Numbered from the stretch's first letter, positions 9,081-19,200 are shown. The stretch: 64,000 nucleotides of DNA from Silvimonas iriomotensis (GCF_014645535.1 NZ_BMLX01000004.1:173912-237911), one strand, 5' to 3'. Numbers and translations are program-made. Notes: generated by a model not told the origin, from the sequence alone.

Positions 9081-9839
9081 ATGGCCCACCAAGACATCCT
9101 GCTGGAAATCTGCGCGGGCTCTGTGACTTCTTGCCTGGCCGCCCAGGAAGGTGGCGCCAGCCGCGTGGAATTCTGCGACAACCTGCTCGAAGGGGGCACC
9201 ACGCCTTCTCATGGCGCCATTGCCGCGGCGCGTGACCGGCTGTGGATTACCCTCAATGTCATCATCCGCCCGCGCGGCGGCGACTTTCTGTATTCGGATG
9301 TCGAGTTCGAAGTAATGCAGCGCGATATCCTGGCCTGCAAGAAACTGGGCGTGGATGGCGTGGTGATCGGCCTGTTGACGGCCGATGGCGATATTGACGT
9401 GCCGCGCACCAAGCAACTGGTCGAACTGGCCATGCCCATGCAGGTGACATTCCACCGCGCATTTGATGTGGCGCGTGATCCGGTACAGGCACTGAAAGCG
9501 GTGATCAGCACGGGTTGTAACCGCTTGCTGACCTCTGGCCAGGCGCCGACCGCACCGGAAGGCGCCGAACTGATCCGCCAGTTGCGTGAACAGGCCGGCA
9601 ACAAGCTGGTGGTCATGCCAGGCGCCGGCGTGCGGGTGAACAATATTGCAGAACTGGTGCGTGCCACCGGCTGCCGCGAGTTCCATACCTCTGGCCGGGC
9701 GCCGTTTCCCAGCGGCATGAACTACCGCAACGAACGCGTGAAAATGGGCGCGCCCGGGCAGGATGAATACGCCATTGTCGAAACCTCTGCGCCGCTGGTG
9801 CAAGAGATTCTGGCCAATGCGCGCAGTGCACTGGGCTAA
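9081..9839 (+). CDS. cutC: CutC family protein (copper homeostasis)
   Basis: TIM-barrel protein of 252 residues. The family start is clear (ILLEICAGSVTSCLAAQEGG), followed by the conserved GGTTPSHG and NVIIRPRGGDFLYSD segments and the late FHTSGRAP. The ATG at 9081 follows ACGGAG at eight bases; an upstream TTG at 9024 would add 19 residues without a ribosome site. CutC has been linked to copper tolerance in E. coli, but its molecular activity is uncertain. Confidence 0.93.
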   Translation: MAHQDILLEICAGSVTSCLAAQEGGASRVEFCDNLLEGGTTPSHGAIAAARDRLWITLNVIIRPRGGDFLYSDVEFEVMQRDILACKKLGVDGVVIGLLTADGDIDVPRTKQLVELAMPMQVTFHRAFDVARDPVQALKAVISTGCNRLLTSGQAPTAPEGAELIRQLREQAGNKLVVMPGAGVRVNNIAELVRATGCREFHTSGRAPFPSGMNYRNERVKMGAPGQDEYAIVETSAPLVQEILANARSALG

Positions 9840-9860
9840 CGCGCCAGCGCCAGAAACAGC

Positions 9861-9887
9861 AAACCCGCCAGGATGGCGGGTTTTTTA
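9861..9887 (+). terminator. Terminator after cutC
   Basis: AAACCCGCCA-GGA-TGGCGGGTTTTTT: perfect ten-base stem, three-base loop and T run, 22 bases after the stop. Confidence 0.9.
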
Positions 9888-10105
9888 TTGCCTGACAGGG
9901 CACGGCCCGTTGTCAGATCACACGGACACGATCACGCACAACGGGATAATTCTGAAATGGTTGACACCATTACCAATTGTTTCTCCTGCAAAACACGTCC
10001 TCACATACAAGCGGCGCGCGCAGTGTAATTCTGTGATCGTGGACGGGCCACTCAACAAACCCGGCCCGAGCCCGACGACAAGTTTGACCCTTAGGAGAAA
10101 CACCC

Positions 10106-10777
10106 ATGAAAGCCCTGATCGCACTCGCTACTGCTGCTGGCCTGCTGTTTGGTACCCCGGTTTTTGCCGCTGACGCCAGCGCCCCGGCGAAAGCTGCAAC
10201 GGCTACTCATCACAAGAGCACGAAGCACCACGCCAAGAAGGCCACTGCTTCGAGCACCGAACAAAAAGCGCAAGCCAAGAAACACAAAAAGGCTTCCGCT
10301 GCTTCGACCGTAGCCCAGAAGGCTCAGGCCAAGAAGCACAAGGCATCCGCCGCTTCGGCCGCACAAAAGGCCCAGGCCAAGAAGCACAAGAAGGCATCCG
10401 CTGCTTCGACCGCACAAAAGGCCCAGGCCAAGAAGCACAAGAAGGCATCCGCAGCTTCGACCGCTCAAAAGGCACAAGCCAAGAAGCACAAGAAGGCATC
10501 CGCAGCTTCGACCGCTCAAAAGGCACAAGCCAAGAAGCACAAGAAGGCATCCGCCGCTTCGACCGCACAAAAGGCCCAAGCCAAGAAGCACAAGAAGGCA
10601 TCCGCTGCTTCGACCGCTCAGAAGGCCCAGGCCAAGAAGCACAAGAAGGCATCCGCTGCTTCGACCGCTCAGAAGGCCCAAGCCAAGAAGCACAAGAAGG
10701 CATCCGCTGCTTCCGCTGCACAAAAGGCACAAGCCAAAAAGCATCACAGCAAGAAGCACGCTGCCAAGAAGGCCTGA
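10106..10777 (+). CDS. Exported Lys/Ala-rich tandem-repeat protein
   Basis: The 223-residue product has a clean signal peptide (MKALIALATAAGLLFGTPVFA, cleavage after residue 21). The mature part is made almost entirely of the 17-residue unit KKHKKASAASTAQKAQA and is extremely basic, with no Cys and no hydrophobic core. A GGAG site precedes the ATG. It resembles histone H1-like C-terminal tails and the Lys/Ala-rich exported proteins annotated as acid-shock (Asr-like) or PrkA-like repeats, but the signal peptide argues against a nucleoid role. Possible jobs are polyanion binding, envelope charge buffering or acid protection; this is inference. Confidence 0.75.
   Translation: MKALIALATAAGLLFGTPVFAADASAPAKAATATHHKSTKHHAKKATASSTEQKAQAKKHKKASAASTVAQKAQAKKHKASAASAAQKAQAKKHKKASAASTAQKAQAKKHKKASAASTAQKAQAKKHKKASAASTAQKAQAKKHKKASAASTAQKAQAKKHKKASAASTAQKAQAKKHKKASAASTAQKAQAKKHKKASAASAAQKAQAKKHHSKKHAAKKA
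10277..10735 (+). repeat. Nine tandem 51-bp coding repeats
   Basis: Units beginning AAGAARCACAA start at 10277, 10331, 10379, 10430, 10481, 10532, 10583, 10634 and 10685. Seven are exactly 51 bases, one is 54 and one 48. All lengths are multiples of three, so copy number can change without frameshift. Third-base differences between units show they are not all recent copies. Confidence 0.9.
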
Positions 10778-10803
10778 TTTTTCACAAGGCCAAGGCACCC
10801 GCC

Positions 10804-10831
10804 AACCCCCTCACATGAGGGGGTTTTTTTT
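10804..10831. terminator. Bidirectional terminator
   Basis: AACCCCCTCA-CA-TGAGGGGGTTTTTTTT hairpin between the convergent repeat-protein and GNAT genes. The T run favours the plus strand; the AA on the left side makes it weaker on the minus strand. Confidence 0.85.
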
Positions 10832-10840
10832 ATTGGGCGT

Positions 10841-11323
10841 TCACAACGGCGTGTTCATGAACACGGACTGCACGGTGAGGCCGTGTTTTTCATAAAAGCG
10901 GATGGCGCTTTCGTTGAAGCTGAAAACCTGCAGGTACAGCGTGACTGCGCCTTGTGCTTTCGCCCACGCGCGTGCTGCCCCCAATAATTGTTCGCCAACG
11001 CCCTGACGGCGGTGGCTGGCGGCGACTACGATGGTCCCGATACGCGCTTCGCGACGGGCGCGAATAAACGGCGGGACCGGAGGTTCGGTCACCTTGGCAG
11101 AAATAAAGCCACAAACCTGATCGCCGTGCTGCGCCACCAGCACCACGCTGTCTGATGCGCTCATCGCGCTATGCCACCAGGCCTGGGTCGCTTCATCGCC
11201 AGGCTGGCTGAGTACAAACACATCTGGCGCACCGGCGTGATGCTCATGGTTGATTTCATCTGAAAGCCGGCAGAGGGCGGGAAGGTCTTGCGTGAGGGCG
11301 GCGCGGATCACTACTGGGGTCAT
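10841..11323 (-). CDS. GNAT family N-acetyltransferase
   Basis: A 160-residue acetyltransferase of unknown substrate. The start MTPVVIRAALTQDL is typical of the fold. The acetyl-CoA binding motif A is visible as IGTIVVAASHRRQGVGEQLLG (Q/RxxGxG/A form, about residues 103-123), and the C-terminal FNESAIRFYEKHGL is the usual motif B. A longer frame reaches 11377, but its extra 18 residues look like read-back of the upstream terminator region. It is single and not obviously part of an operon. Confidence 0.85.
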   Translation of the reverse strand: MTPVVIRAALTQDLPALCRLSDEINHEHHAGAPDVFVLSQPGDEATQAWWHSAMSASDSVVLVAQHGDQVCGFISAKVTEPPVPPFIRARREARIGTIVVAASHRRQGVGEQLLGAARAWAKAQGAVTLYLQVFSFNESAIRFYEKHGLTVQSVFMNTPL

Positions 11324-11376
11324 GGGCAGGCAAGGCAAAGACAAAAGCGCAGACCTTATCACGCGTGCACCGCCCA

Positions 11377-11408
11377 TAAAAAAACCGGCCTCGAAAGGCC
11401 GGTTTTTT
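11377..11408 (-). terminator. Terminator after ahcY
   Basis: AAAAAAACCGGCCT-CGA-AAGGCCGGTTTTTT hairpin with A and T runs on both sides, 24 bases beyond the ahcY stop. Confidence 0.9.
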
Positions 11409-11431
11409 GTTGCAAGCGCGTATGCGACTGC

Positions 11432-12850
11432 TTAGTAGCGGTAGTGCGCCGGCTTGTACGGGCCGTTTTTCGGCACGCCAATGTAAGCGGCTTGTTCGTC
11501 CGACAGTTCGGTCAGGTTGGCGCCGATCTTGGCCAGATGCAGGCGGGCAACCTTCTCGTCCAGATGCTTGGGCAGCACGTACACGCCGACCGGATACTGG
11601 GCCTGCTTGGTGAAGAGTTCGATCTGTGCCAGCACCTGGTTGGCAAACGAGTTGGACATCACGAACGACGGGTGGCCAGTGGCGCAACCCAGGTTCACCA
11701 GACGACCTTCGGCCAGCAAGATGATGCGCTTGCCGTCCGGGAAAATGATGTGATCGACTTGCGGCTTGATGTTTTCCCACTGGTACTGACGCAGCGAGGC
11801 GACTTCGATTTCGCTGTCAAAGTGACCGATGTTGCAAACGATGGCGTTGTTGCGCATGGCTTTCAGGTGATCGTGCGCAATCACGCCGACGTTGCCGGTG
11901 GTGGTCACGAAGATATCGGCCTGGCCGGCGACGTCATCCATACGCACGACGCGGTAGCCTTCCATGGCGGCTTGCAGGGCGCAGATCGGGTCGATTTCAG
12001 TGACCCACACGGTGGCGCCCAGGCCACGCAGCGATTGCGCGCAACCCTTGCCCACATCGCCATAACCCAGCACCACAGCCACTTTACCGGCGATCATCAC
12101 GTCGGTAGCGCGCTTGATACCGTCAACCAGCGATTCACGGCAGCCGTACAGATTGTCGAACTTGGACTTGGTTACCGAGTCGTTCACGTTGATCGCCGGG
12201 AAAGCCAGACGACCTTGTTCGTGCATCTGGTACAGACGATGCACACCGGTGGTGGTTTCTTCGGTCACGCCCTTGATGTGGGCCAGACGCGTGGAGTACC
12301 AGCTGCCGTCTTTGGCGATCTGCGCCTTGATGGCGGCGTACAGCACGGTTTCTTCTTCGTTGGTCGGGTTGCCCACAAGGCTGATGTCTTTCTCGGCGCG
12401 CGCGCCCAGATGCAGCAGCAAGGTGGCGTCGCCGCCGTCATCCAGAATCATGTTGGCGAACTCGCCGTTCGGCCATTCGAAGATCTGGTGGGTGAACTGC
12501 CAGTATTCTTCCAGCGACTCGCCTTTGAACGCGAACACCGGCGTGCCCTTGCCCTCGAAACCGTTGGCGGCGATACCGGCAGCGGCGTGGTCTTGCGTCG
12601 AGAAGATATTGCATGACGCCCAGCGCACATCGGCACCCAGTTCTTGCAGGGTTTCGATCAGCACGGCGGTCTGGATGGTCATGTGCAGCGAACCGGCAAT
12701 GCGCGCGCCCTTGAGCGGCTGGTTGGCACGGCCTTCTTCGCGCACGGCCATCAGACCCGGCATTTCGGTTTCGGCAATGCGGATTTCCTTGCGGCCCCAG
12801 TCGGCCAGCGAGAGATCAGCAACTTTGAAATCGGTGAAATTTTCAGCCAC
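11432..12850 (-). CDS. ahcY: S-adenosylhomocysteine hydrolase
   Basis: It splits SAH to adenosine and homocysteine, relieving product inhibition of methyltransferases. NAD-binding [15 protein letters not shown], the substrate region [16 protein letters not shown] and the C-terminal KPAHYRY are all present; about 472 residues. The GTG at 12850 (MAENFTDFK) follows AAAGGA at nine bases and fits the family start. In-frame ATGs at 12898 and 12919 extend it by 16 or 23 residues but lack a good ribosome site, so the start is not certain. It is controlled by the SAH riboswitch upstream. Confidence 0.96.
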   Translation of the reverse strand: MAENFTDFKVADLSLADWGRKEIRIAETEMPGLMAVREEGRANQPLKGARIAGSLHMTIQTAVLIETLQELGADVRWASCNIFSTQDHAAAGIAANGFEGKGTPVFAFKGESLEEYWQFTHQIFEWPNGEFANMILDDGGDATLLLHLGARAEKDISLVGNPTNEEETVLYAAIKAQIAKDGSWYSTRLAHIKGVTEETTTGVHRLYQMHEQGRLAFPAINVNDSVTKSKFDNLYGCRESLVDGIKRATDVMIAGKVAVVLGYGDVGKGCAQSLRGLGATVWVTEIDPICALQAAMEGYRVVRMDDVAGQADIFVTTTGNVGVIAHDHLKAMRNNAIVCNIGHFDSEIEVASLRQYQWENIKPQVDHIIFPDGKRIILLAEGRLVNLGCATGHPSFVMSNSFANQVLAQIELFTKQAQYPVGVYVLPKHLDEKVARLHLAKIGANLTELSDEQAAYIGVPKNGPYKPAHYRY

Positions 12851-12965
12851 AGCGATACGTCCTTTACGTGTGGCCGGAAGAGGGGCGGGGTGATTCATCA
12901 CCTGAAAACCTGCGCGCATGATGATCGATCATTGGCAGGTTAAGCCCGTGTCCGGCACGGTTGAT

Positions 12966-13032
12966 CAGGTGAGCGCCGTTGAGACTCCGGGCCTGGGATT
13001 GTGGTGATGCAACCTCGCAGCGCTCCCCGGAA
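12966..13032 (-). promoter_or_regulatory. SAH riboswitch controlling ahcY
   Basis: On the minus strand the leader reads CCGGGGAGCGCTGCGAGG, a variable arm, CAGGCCCGGAG, a short spacer, then CGGCGCTCACC. This is the conserved SAH aptamer pattern: the GAGCGCTGC and GGCGCTCAC arms pair, and the CCGG/CCGGAG arms close a second helix and pseudoknot. A TATAAT -10 box at 13041-13046 lies just upstream. The class switches ahcY on when SAH builds up, which fits the gene it precedes. Confidence 0.92.
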
Positions 13033-13040
13033 GTGGGCGG

Positions 13041-13046
13041 ATTATA
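13041..13046 (-). promoter_or_regulatory. -10 box (TATAAT) of ahcY
   Basis: Perfect TATAAT on the minus strand. Transcription would begin near 13034, right at the 5' edge of the SAH aptamer. No strong -35 is visible. Confidence 0.65.
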
Positions 13047-13078
13047 GCCAAAACCAGGCGCGAATGCGTGATGTATAA

Positions 13079-13101
13079 GCCGGGTGGCAGAGCCACCCGG
13101 C
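13079..13101 (-). terminator. Hairpin after the lipoprotein gene
   Basis: Perfect ten-base stem GCCGGGTGGC / GCCACCCGGC with a three-base loop, 13 bases past the stop. Only TTATAC follows on the minus strand, so intrinsic termination is likely weak. Confidence 0.6.
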
Positions 13102-13113
13102 CTTGCTGGTTAC

Positions 13114-13887
13114 TCAGGAAGCGCTGAAGTTGGTGATCTTGAGCGAGCTATTGCTGTAACCGTTACGCGTGGCAGTGAGTACGTAAACGCCATATTGACG
13201 CAGGTAAGCCAGTTCGGAAACGTCGGTGGCAATGTCCTGACCATTGGGGTAGTACCCGCACGAGACCTTGATTGCCTGGCCCTTCAACGCAGGAGACAGC
13301 GTACTGGCTTCAAAGTCTGTACCCGTGGCTTTGCAAATGGATTTGGACTGGATGAAGTTCACGATCTGCGGTTCATTCCCGGTCGTGACATCAATGACAT
13401 ATTCGCCACCCGGTTGCGGATTGGCCAGACCACCGTCAATTTTGGTGATGTGTTTGACCTCACGAATCAAGGACGCGTTGGCTCGTTCCAGTACCACTTC
13501 TTGCCAGCGAGCCTGCACTACGTTCAGGTAAGTGAGCACATAACGTTGCATGTATTCGACGTCATTGCGCGAGAACCGGGCAACCACTCGCCACATCCCG
13601 TTCTCATCGTGTGTCAGGTACTGAGTGAAGTGATAAGGCTTGTCGGCGGTATCAGTACCGTGCGAGATGCCGTCAAAGCCAATCTCGATGTGGTTATACG
13701 CTGTGGCCGGGGCCGGCAGTGCTTTCAGACTGGCCGCGATCCCGGACCCAACGGTTGAAGTGTTGAAATGGTCTTTCGAATAGCCGTCACGATTGGCCTG
13801 CACGTCTTTGACGTTGGCAGTGGCACAGCCCGTCAGGGCAATGACCGTCAACAGACCAGTGGCCACGCTTTTTGGATACAAACGCAT
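13114..13887 (-). CDS. Lipoprotein of unknown function
   Basis: The 257-residue product has a lipoprotein signal with lipobox LTGCAT (Cys20 from the ATG at 13887). That ATG has AGGTGA five bases upstream; a slightly longer start at 13896 lacks a site. The mature part has no motif I recognise. Mixed alpha/beta composition and Tyr/Asn-rich stretches suggest a soluble periplasmic or outer-membrane-attached domain. Independent transcription is likely. Confidence 0.75.
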   Translation of the reverse strand: MRLYPKSVATGLLTVIALTGCATANVKDVQANRDGYSKDHFNTSTVGSGIAASLKALPAPATAYNHIEIGFDGISHGTDTADKPYHFTQYLTHDENGMWRVVARFSRNDVEYMQRYVLTYLNVVQARWQEVVLERANASLIREVKHITKIDGGLANPQPGGEYVIDVTTGNEPQIVNFIQSKSICKATGTDFEASTLSPALKGQAIKVSCGYYPNGQDIATDVSELAYLRQYGVYVLTATRNGYSNSSLKITNFSAS

Positions 13888-14165
13888 AAATATCACCTAC
13901 CCCTTTCAAACATTGGATTGATTATTTTTTTAAATCCGGACGAGCCCGGATATTTCCTGGATACATAAAGAAACGTGGGGAATTTTCTTAAGGCGACAGG
14001 CTGTTGTCAAAAATAATCAAATCCATGTTGATTTTGAGGCTCAACCCCCATTGCGTCTCAATGAGCAAGAACTGGTGAGGGGTTTTCCGCGGTGTGGCTG
14101 TCTAGTGGCAGTTGCACGAACGGCAGTTGCCAACTCCCCACCCCATCCGCATAATCGCGCCGTCA

Positions 14166-14250
14166 TGCAGGAGAGCGTCTTACCCGCAACGGGAAGACCG
14201 CCGAAGGCGCAAGCGCACCCGCAATCGCTCAGGCAAAAGGACTGCGTGAC
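14166..14250 (+). promoter_or_regulatory. Glycine riboswitch, aptamer 1
   Basis: GGAGAGCGTC, the GCCGAAGGCGCAAGC core and the CTCAGGCAAAAGGAC segment match the first glycine aptamer. It is followed after a linker by aptamer 2, the classic tandem arrangement upstream of gcvT. Confidence 0.93.
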
Positions 14251-14296
14251 CTTTGAGTACAGAGCACGGTTCCAACCCGGGGCTCGAGTACGAAAA

Positions 14297-14396
14297 ACTC
14301 TGGAGAGCTGTGCCGCACAAGGCACACACCGAAGGGGCTAAGGGCTGCGTCGCACAACGACGCCAGCCTGAAAATCTCAGGTGCCGGGACAGAGGG
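14297..14396 (+). promoter_or_regulatory. Glycine riboswitch, aptamer 2
   Basis: CTCTGGAGAGCTGTG, the ACCGAAGGGGCTAAG core and TGAAAATCTCAGGT...GGGACAGAGG form a complete second glycine aptamer. The hairpin CAAGTAC-GCC-GTACTTG at 14409-14425, between it and the gcvT start, is the likely expression platform. The family turns on glycine cleavage when glycine is in excess. Confidence 0.94.
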
Positions 14397-14450
14397 GTGT
14401 GGTACCCGCAAGTACGCCGTACTTGTAATCCACGCACCTGGAAATGCCCG

Positions 14451-15554
14451 ATGACGCACGCCCTCAAGCAAACACCGCTGTACCAGTCCCACGTCGATGC
14501 CGGCGCGAAAATGGTTGATTTCGCTGGCTGGTCCATGCCGATCCATTACGGCTCCCAACTCAAGGAACACGAAGCCGTACGCGCCGATGCCGGGGTGTTT
14601 GATGTCTCGCACATGGTCGTGCTCGATATCGCGGGTGGCGATGCCAAGGCCTGGTTGCAGCACATTCTGGCCAACGACGTCGCCAGGCTGGGGTTTGTCG
14701 GCAAGGCGCTGTACTCGGGCATGCTGACGGAACAGGGCACGGTCATCGACGATCTGATCGTCTATCTGTCTGAAACCGGCTATCGCATGGTGGTCAACGC
14801 CGGCACGCGTGAGAAAGATCTGGCCTGGCTGACCCGGACCAGTGCCGGTCGTGATGTGCAACTCAATGTGCGCGACGATCTGGCCATGCTGGCCATTCAA
14901 GGCCCTAATGCCATCGAGAAAGTCTGCGCCATCATGCCGCAATGGGCCGAGGCGATTCGTGCTCTCAAGGTGTTCCAGGGTTTGCCCATGGGTTCGCAAA
15001 CCGGTGGCGAGTGGTTTGTGGCCCGCACCGGCTATACCGGCGAAGACGGCCTTGAAATCATGCTGCCCGCCACGGATGCACCGGTGTTCTTTGCTGAACT
15101 GATCAAAGGCGGCGTCGCCCCGATCGGCCTTGGCGCGCGCGATACCTTGCGGCTGGAAGCCGGCATGAATCTGTACGGCCACGATATGGATGAAACCATC
15201 AGCCCGCTGCAGGCCGGCATGGGCTGGACCATTGCCTGGCAGCCGGCAGAACGTGATTTCATCGGCCGGGCTGCGCTGGAAGCCGAGAAAAACGCAGGCG
15301 TTGCCATGAAGCAAGTTGGCCTTGTGCTGACCGACCGCGGCGTATTGCGCGAAGGCATGCGCGTGGTCACCCCGCATGGTGATGGCGTGATTACCAGCGG
15401 CACGTTTTCCCCCACGCTCAAGCATTCCATTGCCATTGCCCGCGTACCGGCAAGCACTGACAGCTCCGCAGAGGTCGATCTGCGTGGCACACTCACGCCT
15501 GTGCGCGTGGTCAAGCTGCCCTTTGTGCGCAACGGCAAGCGGCAATACGAGTAA
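14451..15554 (+). CDS. gcvT: Glycine cleavage system T protein (aminomethyltransferase)
   Basis: It transfers the methylene group from the H-protein lipoyl arm to tetrahydrofolate, releasing ammonia. The 367-residue product from ATG 14451 opens with the family pattern ([20 protein letters not shown]) and has folate-site residues in GEDGLEIM and [18 protein letters not shown]. The frame is open further upstream, through the riboswitch, but that part is RNA, not protein. It is first gene of gcvT-gcvH-gcvP. Confidence 0.97.
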   Translation: MTHALKQTPLYQSHVDAGAKMVDFAGWSMPIHYGSQLKEHEAVRADAGVFDVSHMVVLDIAGGDAKAWLQHILANDVARLGFVGKALYSGMLTEQGTVIDDLIVYLSETGYRMVVNAGTREKDLAWLTRTSAGRDVQLNVRDDLAMLAIQGPNAIEKVCAIMPQWAEAIRALKVFQGLPMGSQTGGEWFVARTGYTGEDGLEIMLPATDAPVFFAELIKGGVAPIGLGARDTLRLEAGMNLYGHDMDETISPLQAGMGWTIAWQPAERDFIGRAALEAEKNAGVAMKQVGLVLTDRGVLREGMRVVTPHGDGVITSGTFSPTLKHSIAIARVPASTDSSAEVDLRGTLTPVRVVKLPFVRNGKRQYE

Positions 15555-15726
15555 AGATTTAAACACTGCTGGCGGCGGGCAAAGCCCGCCTTTATGCCGG
15601 CAAAAGCGGTGCATCGCCGCTTCGTTTTATTGAATTGCACCCTCCCCACGCCCGCCCGCCGGCGGGAGTGCCTCGCCACTGGCGAGTGGGGGCTCCATTT
15701 ACCGAACTTTGAGAGAGAGAACCAAC

Positions 15727-16113
15727 ATGCTGGATATCCCTGCAGAACTGAAATACGCCGCCAGCCACGAGTGGATGCGTCTGGAAGCCGACGGCACCGT
15801 GACCGTAGGCATTACCCATCACGCGCAAGAGTTGCTGGGCGACCTGGTGTTTGTAGAGCTGCCCAAGGTGGGCGCAACGCTGGCCAAGGATGAACAAGCT
15901 GGCGTGGTGGAGTCGGTCAAGGCGGCGTCTGATGTATACGCCCCGATCGCCGGCGAAATCGTCGCCATCAACACCGAGCTGGAAAGCGCGCCGGAAATCG
16001 CCAATACCGAGCCGTACGCCGATGGCTGGTTCTTCCGCCTGAAGCCGGCCAACGTGGCTGATCTGGATTCGATGCTCAGCGCTGAAGACTACGCCCGCGA
16101 ACTGGGCGCGTAA
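15727..16113 (+). CDS. gcvH: Glycine cleavage system H protein
   Basis: Lipoyl carrier of 128 residues that shuttles the aminomethyl group between P, T and L proteins. Lipoyl lysine is K65 in [13 protein letters not shown]. The start [16 protein letters not shown] follows a GAGAGAGAGAAC purine tract; a start 18 bases upstream is less likely. It lies 172 bases after gcvT; the gap contains GC-rich hairpins (for example 15575-15591), so the H:T ratio may be tuned post-transcriptionally. Confidence 0.97.
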   Translation: MLDIPAELKYAASHEWMRLEADGTVTVGITHHAQELLGDLVFVELPKVGATLAKDEQAGVVESVKAASDVYAPIAGEIVAINTELESAPEIANTEPYADGWFFRLKPANVADLDSMLSAEDYARELGA

Positions 16114-16131
16114 TCCGGGCTGCTGTGTGAT

Positions 16132-16165
16132 CGCAGATTGAACTACCGGCGGTGTTCAATCTGCG
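16132..16165 (+). repeat. Perfect 12-bp hairpin between gcvH and gcvP
   Basis: CGCAGATTGAAC and GTTCAATCTGCG flank a ten-base loop. No T run follows, so it is probably an mRNA stability element or partial attenuator inside the gcv operon, not a full terminator. Confidence 0.75.
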
Positions 16166-16329
16166 AACGCGCGCTACGCCCTTGAAATCGGTGGATACGT
16201 GGTGGACTGGTCCTGATCCGCCGCGGATATCACCGGCAGTACCGCTTGCACTTGCCCGACTCACAGCTTGACTGAAAATGGCCGCTCACCCTGACGCACT
16301 GTTGCCGCAGTGCCTTGCGGTGAGCGGCG

Positions 16330-19200
16330 ATGGAACGCACGATGACGCTCTCTGAACTGTTTCACCACGGCGATTTTATCGATCGCCATATCGGCATTGA
16401 TACCACCGATGCCGCCGCCATGCTGGCAACGCTCGGCCTGAAATCAAAGGCTGAACTGGTCGACCAGACCGTGCCTGCCGGTATCCGCTTCAACCAGAAG
16501 CTGGCGCTGCCCGATGCCCTCTCTGAAACCGAGGCGCTGATCCGCCTGAAAGAGATTGCCGGCAAGAACCGCGTCAACAAATCGTATATTGGCCTGGGTT
16601 ACTTCCCCACACGGCTGCCCAATGTCATTTTGCGCAACGTGCTGGAGAACCCCGGCTGGTACACCGCGTATACGCCATATCAGGCCGAGATCGCGCAAGG
16701 GCGCCTTGAAGCGCTGCTGAACTACCAGCAAGTCATTATCGACCTCACCGGTCTGGAACTGGCTAACGCCTCTTTGCTGGATGAGGCCACTGCCGCTGCC
16801 GAAGCCATGGCCATGGCGCGCCGTGTGTCCAAAGCCGCGTCGAACCGCTTCTTTGTCGATGAACGCGTCCTGCCGCAAACGCTGGATGTGCTGAAAACCC
16901 GCGCGACGTATTTCGGTTTTGAGCTGGTCAGCGGCCACCCGGAAGCGGCCGGTGCCGATGACTACTTCGGCGCGCTGTTCCAGTATCCGGGCGAGAACGG
17001 TCAGCTGATCGACCTGACCCCGCATATCGCCGCAGCCAAGGCCAAGGGCGCGGTGGCGATTGTTGCCGCCGACATGATGGCGATGGTGGCGCTGAAATCG
17101 CCGGCCGAAATGGGCGCCGATGTCGCCGTCGGCAACACGCAACGCTTTGGCGTGCCGATGGGCTTTGGTGGCCCGCACGCCGCGTATTTTGCGTTCAAGG
17201 ATGAGATGAAGCGCTCGGCACCGGGCCGCATCATCGGCGTGTCGGTGGATGCTGCCGGCAAGCCGGCGCTGCGCATGGCGCTGCAAACGCGCGAACAACA
17301 TATCCGCCGCGAAAAGGCGAACTCCAACATTTGTACATCGCAGGTGCTGCTGGCCAATATCGCCGGCATGTACGCCGTGTACCACGGCCCGGTGGGCGTG
17401 AAGCGCATCGCGGCGCGCATTCACCGGATCGCCGCCCTGTTTGCGGCCGGGGTGAAGCAGACTGGTGGCAAGCTGGTGTTCGAGTCCTTCTACGATACCG
17501 TGCAGGTCGATCTGGGCAGCAAGGCCGATGCCGTGTACGAAGCCGCGCTGGGTGCCGGCATCAACCTGCGCCGCGTGGGCAATGGCGTGCTGGGCGTGGC
17601 CTTCCACGAAAAAGCCACCGAGCGTGACCTGGAAACGCTGCTGGGCCTGTTCACCGGCAAGGTGTTTGATGTGGCCGAACTGGATGCCGCGGTGAAGGAA
17701 GACTTCATTCCCGCCGGTCTGGCACGGCAGTCGGCCATCCTGACCCACCCGGTGTTCAACACCCACCATAGCGAGCACGAGATGCTGCGCTATCTGAAAA
17801 AACTGGAAAACAAAGACCTGGCGCTGAATCACTCGATGATTTCGCTGGGCTCTTGCACCATGAAGCTCAACGCCACCAGTGAGATGATCCCCATCACCTG
17901 GCCGGAGTTTGCCGAGCTGCACCCGTTTGCTCCGGTCGATCAAACCCGTGGTTATCTGGAAATGATTGACGGCCTTGCTGAACAACTCAAAGCCATCACC
18001 GGTTTTGATGCGATCAGCATGCAGCCGAATTCCGGCGCGCAGGGCGAATACGCCGGCCTTTTGGCGATCAGCCGCTATCACGAAAGCCGTGGCGACATGC
18101 AACGCAAGGTGTGCCTGATCCCGCGTTCCGCCCACGGTACCAACCCCGCCACCGCGCAGATGATGGGCATGGAAGTGGTGGTGGTCGATTGCGACGAGCA
18201 AGGCAATATCGACGTCGCTGACCTGAAGAAAAAGACCGAAGAGCACGCCGCCGATCTGGCCGCACTGATGCTGACCTACCCGTCGACCCACGGGGTGTTT
18301 GAAGAAGCGGTGAAGGAAGTGTGCGATCTGGTGCACGCCCACGGCGGCCAGGTATACATGGATGGCGCCAACCTCAACGCCCAGGTTGGCCTGTGCCGCC
18401 CGGCCGATATCGGCGCTGATGTTTCGCACATGAACCTGCACAAGACTTTCTGCATTCCGCACGGTGGCGGCGGCCCCGGCATGGGCCCGATCGGCCTGAA
18501 AGCGCATCTGGCCCCGTTCATGGCCAGCCACGTCGTTATGCCGGTTCCTGGCGCACAAGCCGGCCAGAGCGCCGTCAGCGCTGCGCCGTTTGGCAGTGCC
18601 AGCATCCTGCCGATTTCCTGGATGTACGTGACCATGATGGGCGCCGATGGCCTGCGCCAGGCGACCGAAGCGGCCCTCTTGAACGCCAACTACATCGCCA
18701 CCCGCCTGGCGGGTCACTACCCGGTGCTGTACACCGGTAGCCATGGCCGTGTGGCACACGAGTGCATTATCGACCTGCGCCCGCTCAAGGCTGCCAGCGG
18801 CGTGACGGAAGTGGACATCGCCAAGCGCCTGATGGACTACGGCTTCCACGCCCCGACCATGAGTTTCCCGGTGGCCGGTACGTTGATGATCGAGCCGACC
18901 GAGTCTGAATCCAAAGCCGAACTCGACCGCTTTATCGACGCCATGATCGCCATCCGTGCCGAGGCCGACAAAGTGCAGAACGGTGTCTGGCCGAAGGAAG
19001 ACAACCCGCTGCGCAATGCCCCGCACACGCAAGCCGACGTGACCGGCGAATGGGCCCACCCGTACAGCCGCCAGGAAGCCGTGTTCCCGCTGGCCTACGT
19101 GGCAGAGAACAAGTTCTGGCCGACGGTGAAGCGCATCGACGACGTATTTGGCGACCGCAACCTGGTGTGCAGCTGCCCGAGTACGGATAACTACGGTTGA
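16330..19200 (+). CDS. gcvP: Glycine dehydrogenase (decarboxylating), P protein
   Basis: PLP enzyme that decarboxylates glycine and loads the aminomethyl group on GcvH. The 956-residue single-chain form (N- and C-halves fused) is usual for proteobacteria. The PLP lysine is about K705 in [19 protein letters not shown]. The RHIGI and [10 protein letters not shown] motifs of the N-half are intact. ATG 16330 follows GGTGAG at five bases; an ATG four codons later is possible. It completes the gcv operon and ends at a strong terminator. gcvL/lpd is not in the window. Confidence 0.97.
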   Translation: MERTMTLSELFHHGDFIDRHIGIDTTDAAAMLATLGLKSKAELVDQTVPAGIRFNQKLALPDALSETEALIRLKEIAGKNRVNKSYIGLGYFPTRLPNVILRNVLENPGWYTAYTPYQAEIAQGRLEALLNYQQVIIDLTGLELANASLLDEATAAAEAMAMARRVSKAASNRFFVDERVLPQTLDVLKTRATYFGFELVSGHPEAAGADDYFGALFQYPGENGQLIDLTPHIAAAKAKGAVAIVAADMMAMVALKSPAEMGADVAVGNTQRFGVPMGFGGPHAAYFAFKDEMKRSAPGRIIGVSVDAAGKPALRMALQTREQHIRREKANSNICTSQVLLANIAGMYAVYHGPVGVKRIAARIHRIAALFAAGVKQTGGKLVFESFYDTVQVDLGSKADAVYEAALGAGINLRRVGNGVLGVAFHEKATERDLETLLGLFTGKVFDVAELDAAVKEDFIPAGLARQSAILTHPVFNTHHSEHEMLRYLKKLENKDLALNHSMISLGSCTMKLNATSEMIPITWPEFAELHPFAPVDQTRGYLEMIDGLAEQLKAITGFDAISMQPNSGAQGEYAGLLAISRYHESRGDMQRKVCLIPRSAHGTNPATAQMMGMEVVVVDCDEQGNIDVADLKKKTEEHAADLAALMLTYPSTHGVFEEAVKEVCDLVHAHGGQVYMDGANLNAQVGLCRPADIGADVSHMNLHKTFCIPHGGGGPGMGPIGLKAHLAPFMASHVVMPVPGAQAGQSAVSAAPFGSASILPISWMYVTMMGADGLRQATEAALLNANYIATRLAGHYPVLYTGSHGRVAHECIIDLRPLKAASGVTEVDIAKRLMDYGFHAPTMSFPVAGTLMIEPTESESKAELDRFIDAMIAIRAEADKVQNGVWPKEDNPLRNAPHTQADVTGEWAHPYSRQEAVFPLAYVAENKFWPTVKRIDDVFGDRNLVCSCPSTDNYG

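Noticed and set aside
10277..10735. 51-bp repeats considered as a CRISPR array
   Set aside because: The repeats are directly adjacent, in frame and code for a regular peptide.
14253..14450. N-terminal extension of gcvT through the second glycine aptamer
   Set aside because: The region matches the riboswitch base by base and the family start is at 14451.
16444..19059. Open frame of 871 codons on the minus strand over gcvP
   Set aside because: Shadow of the strongly supported gcvP; His/Gly/Ala-rich with no motif.
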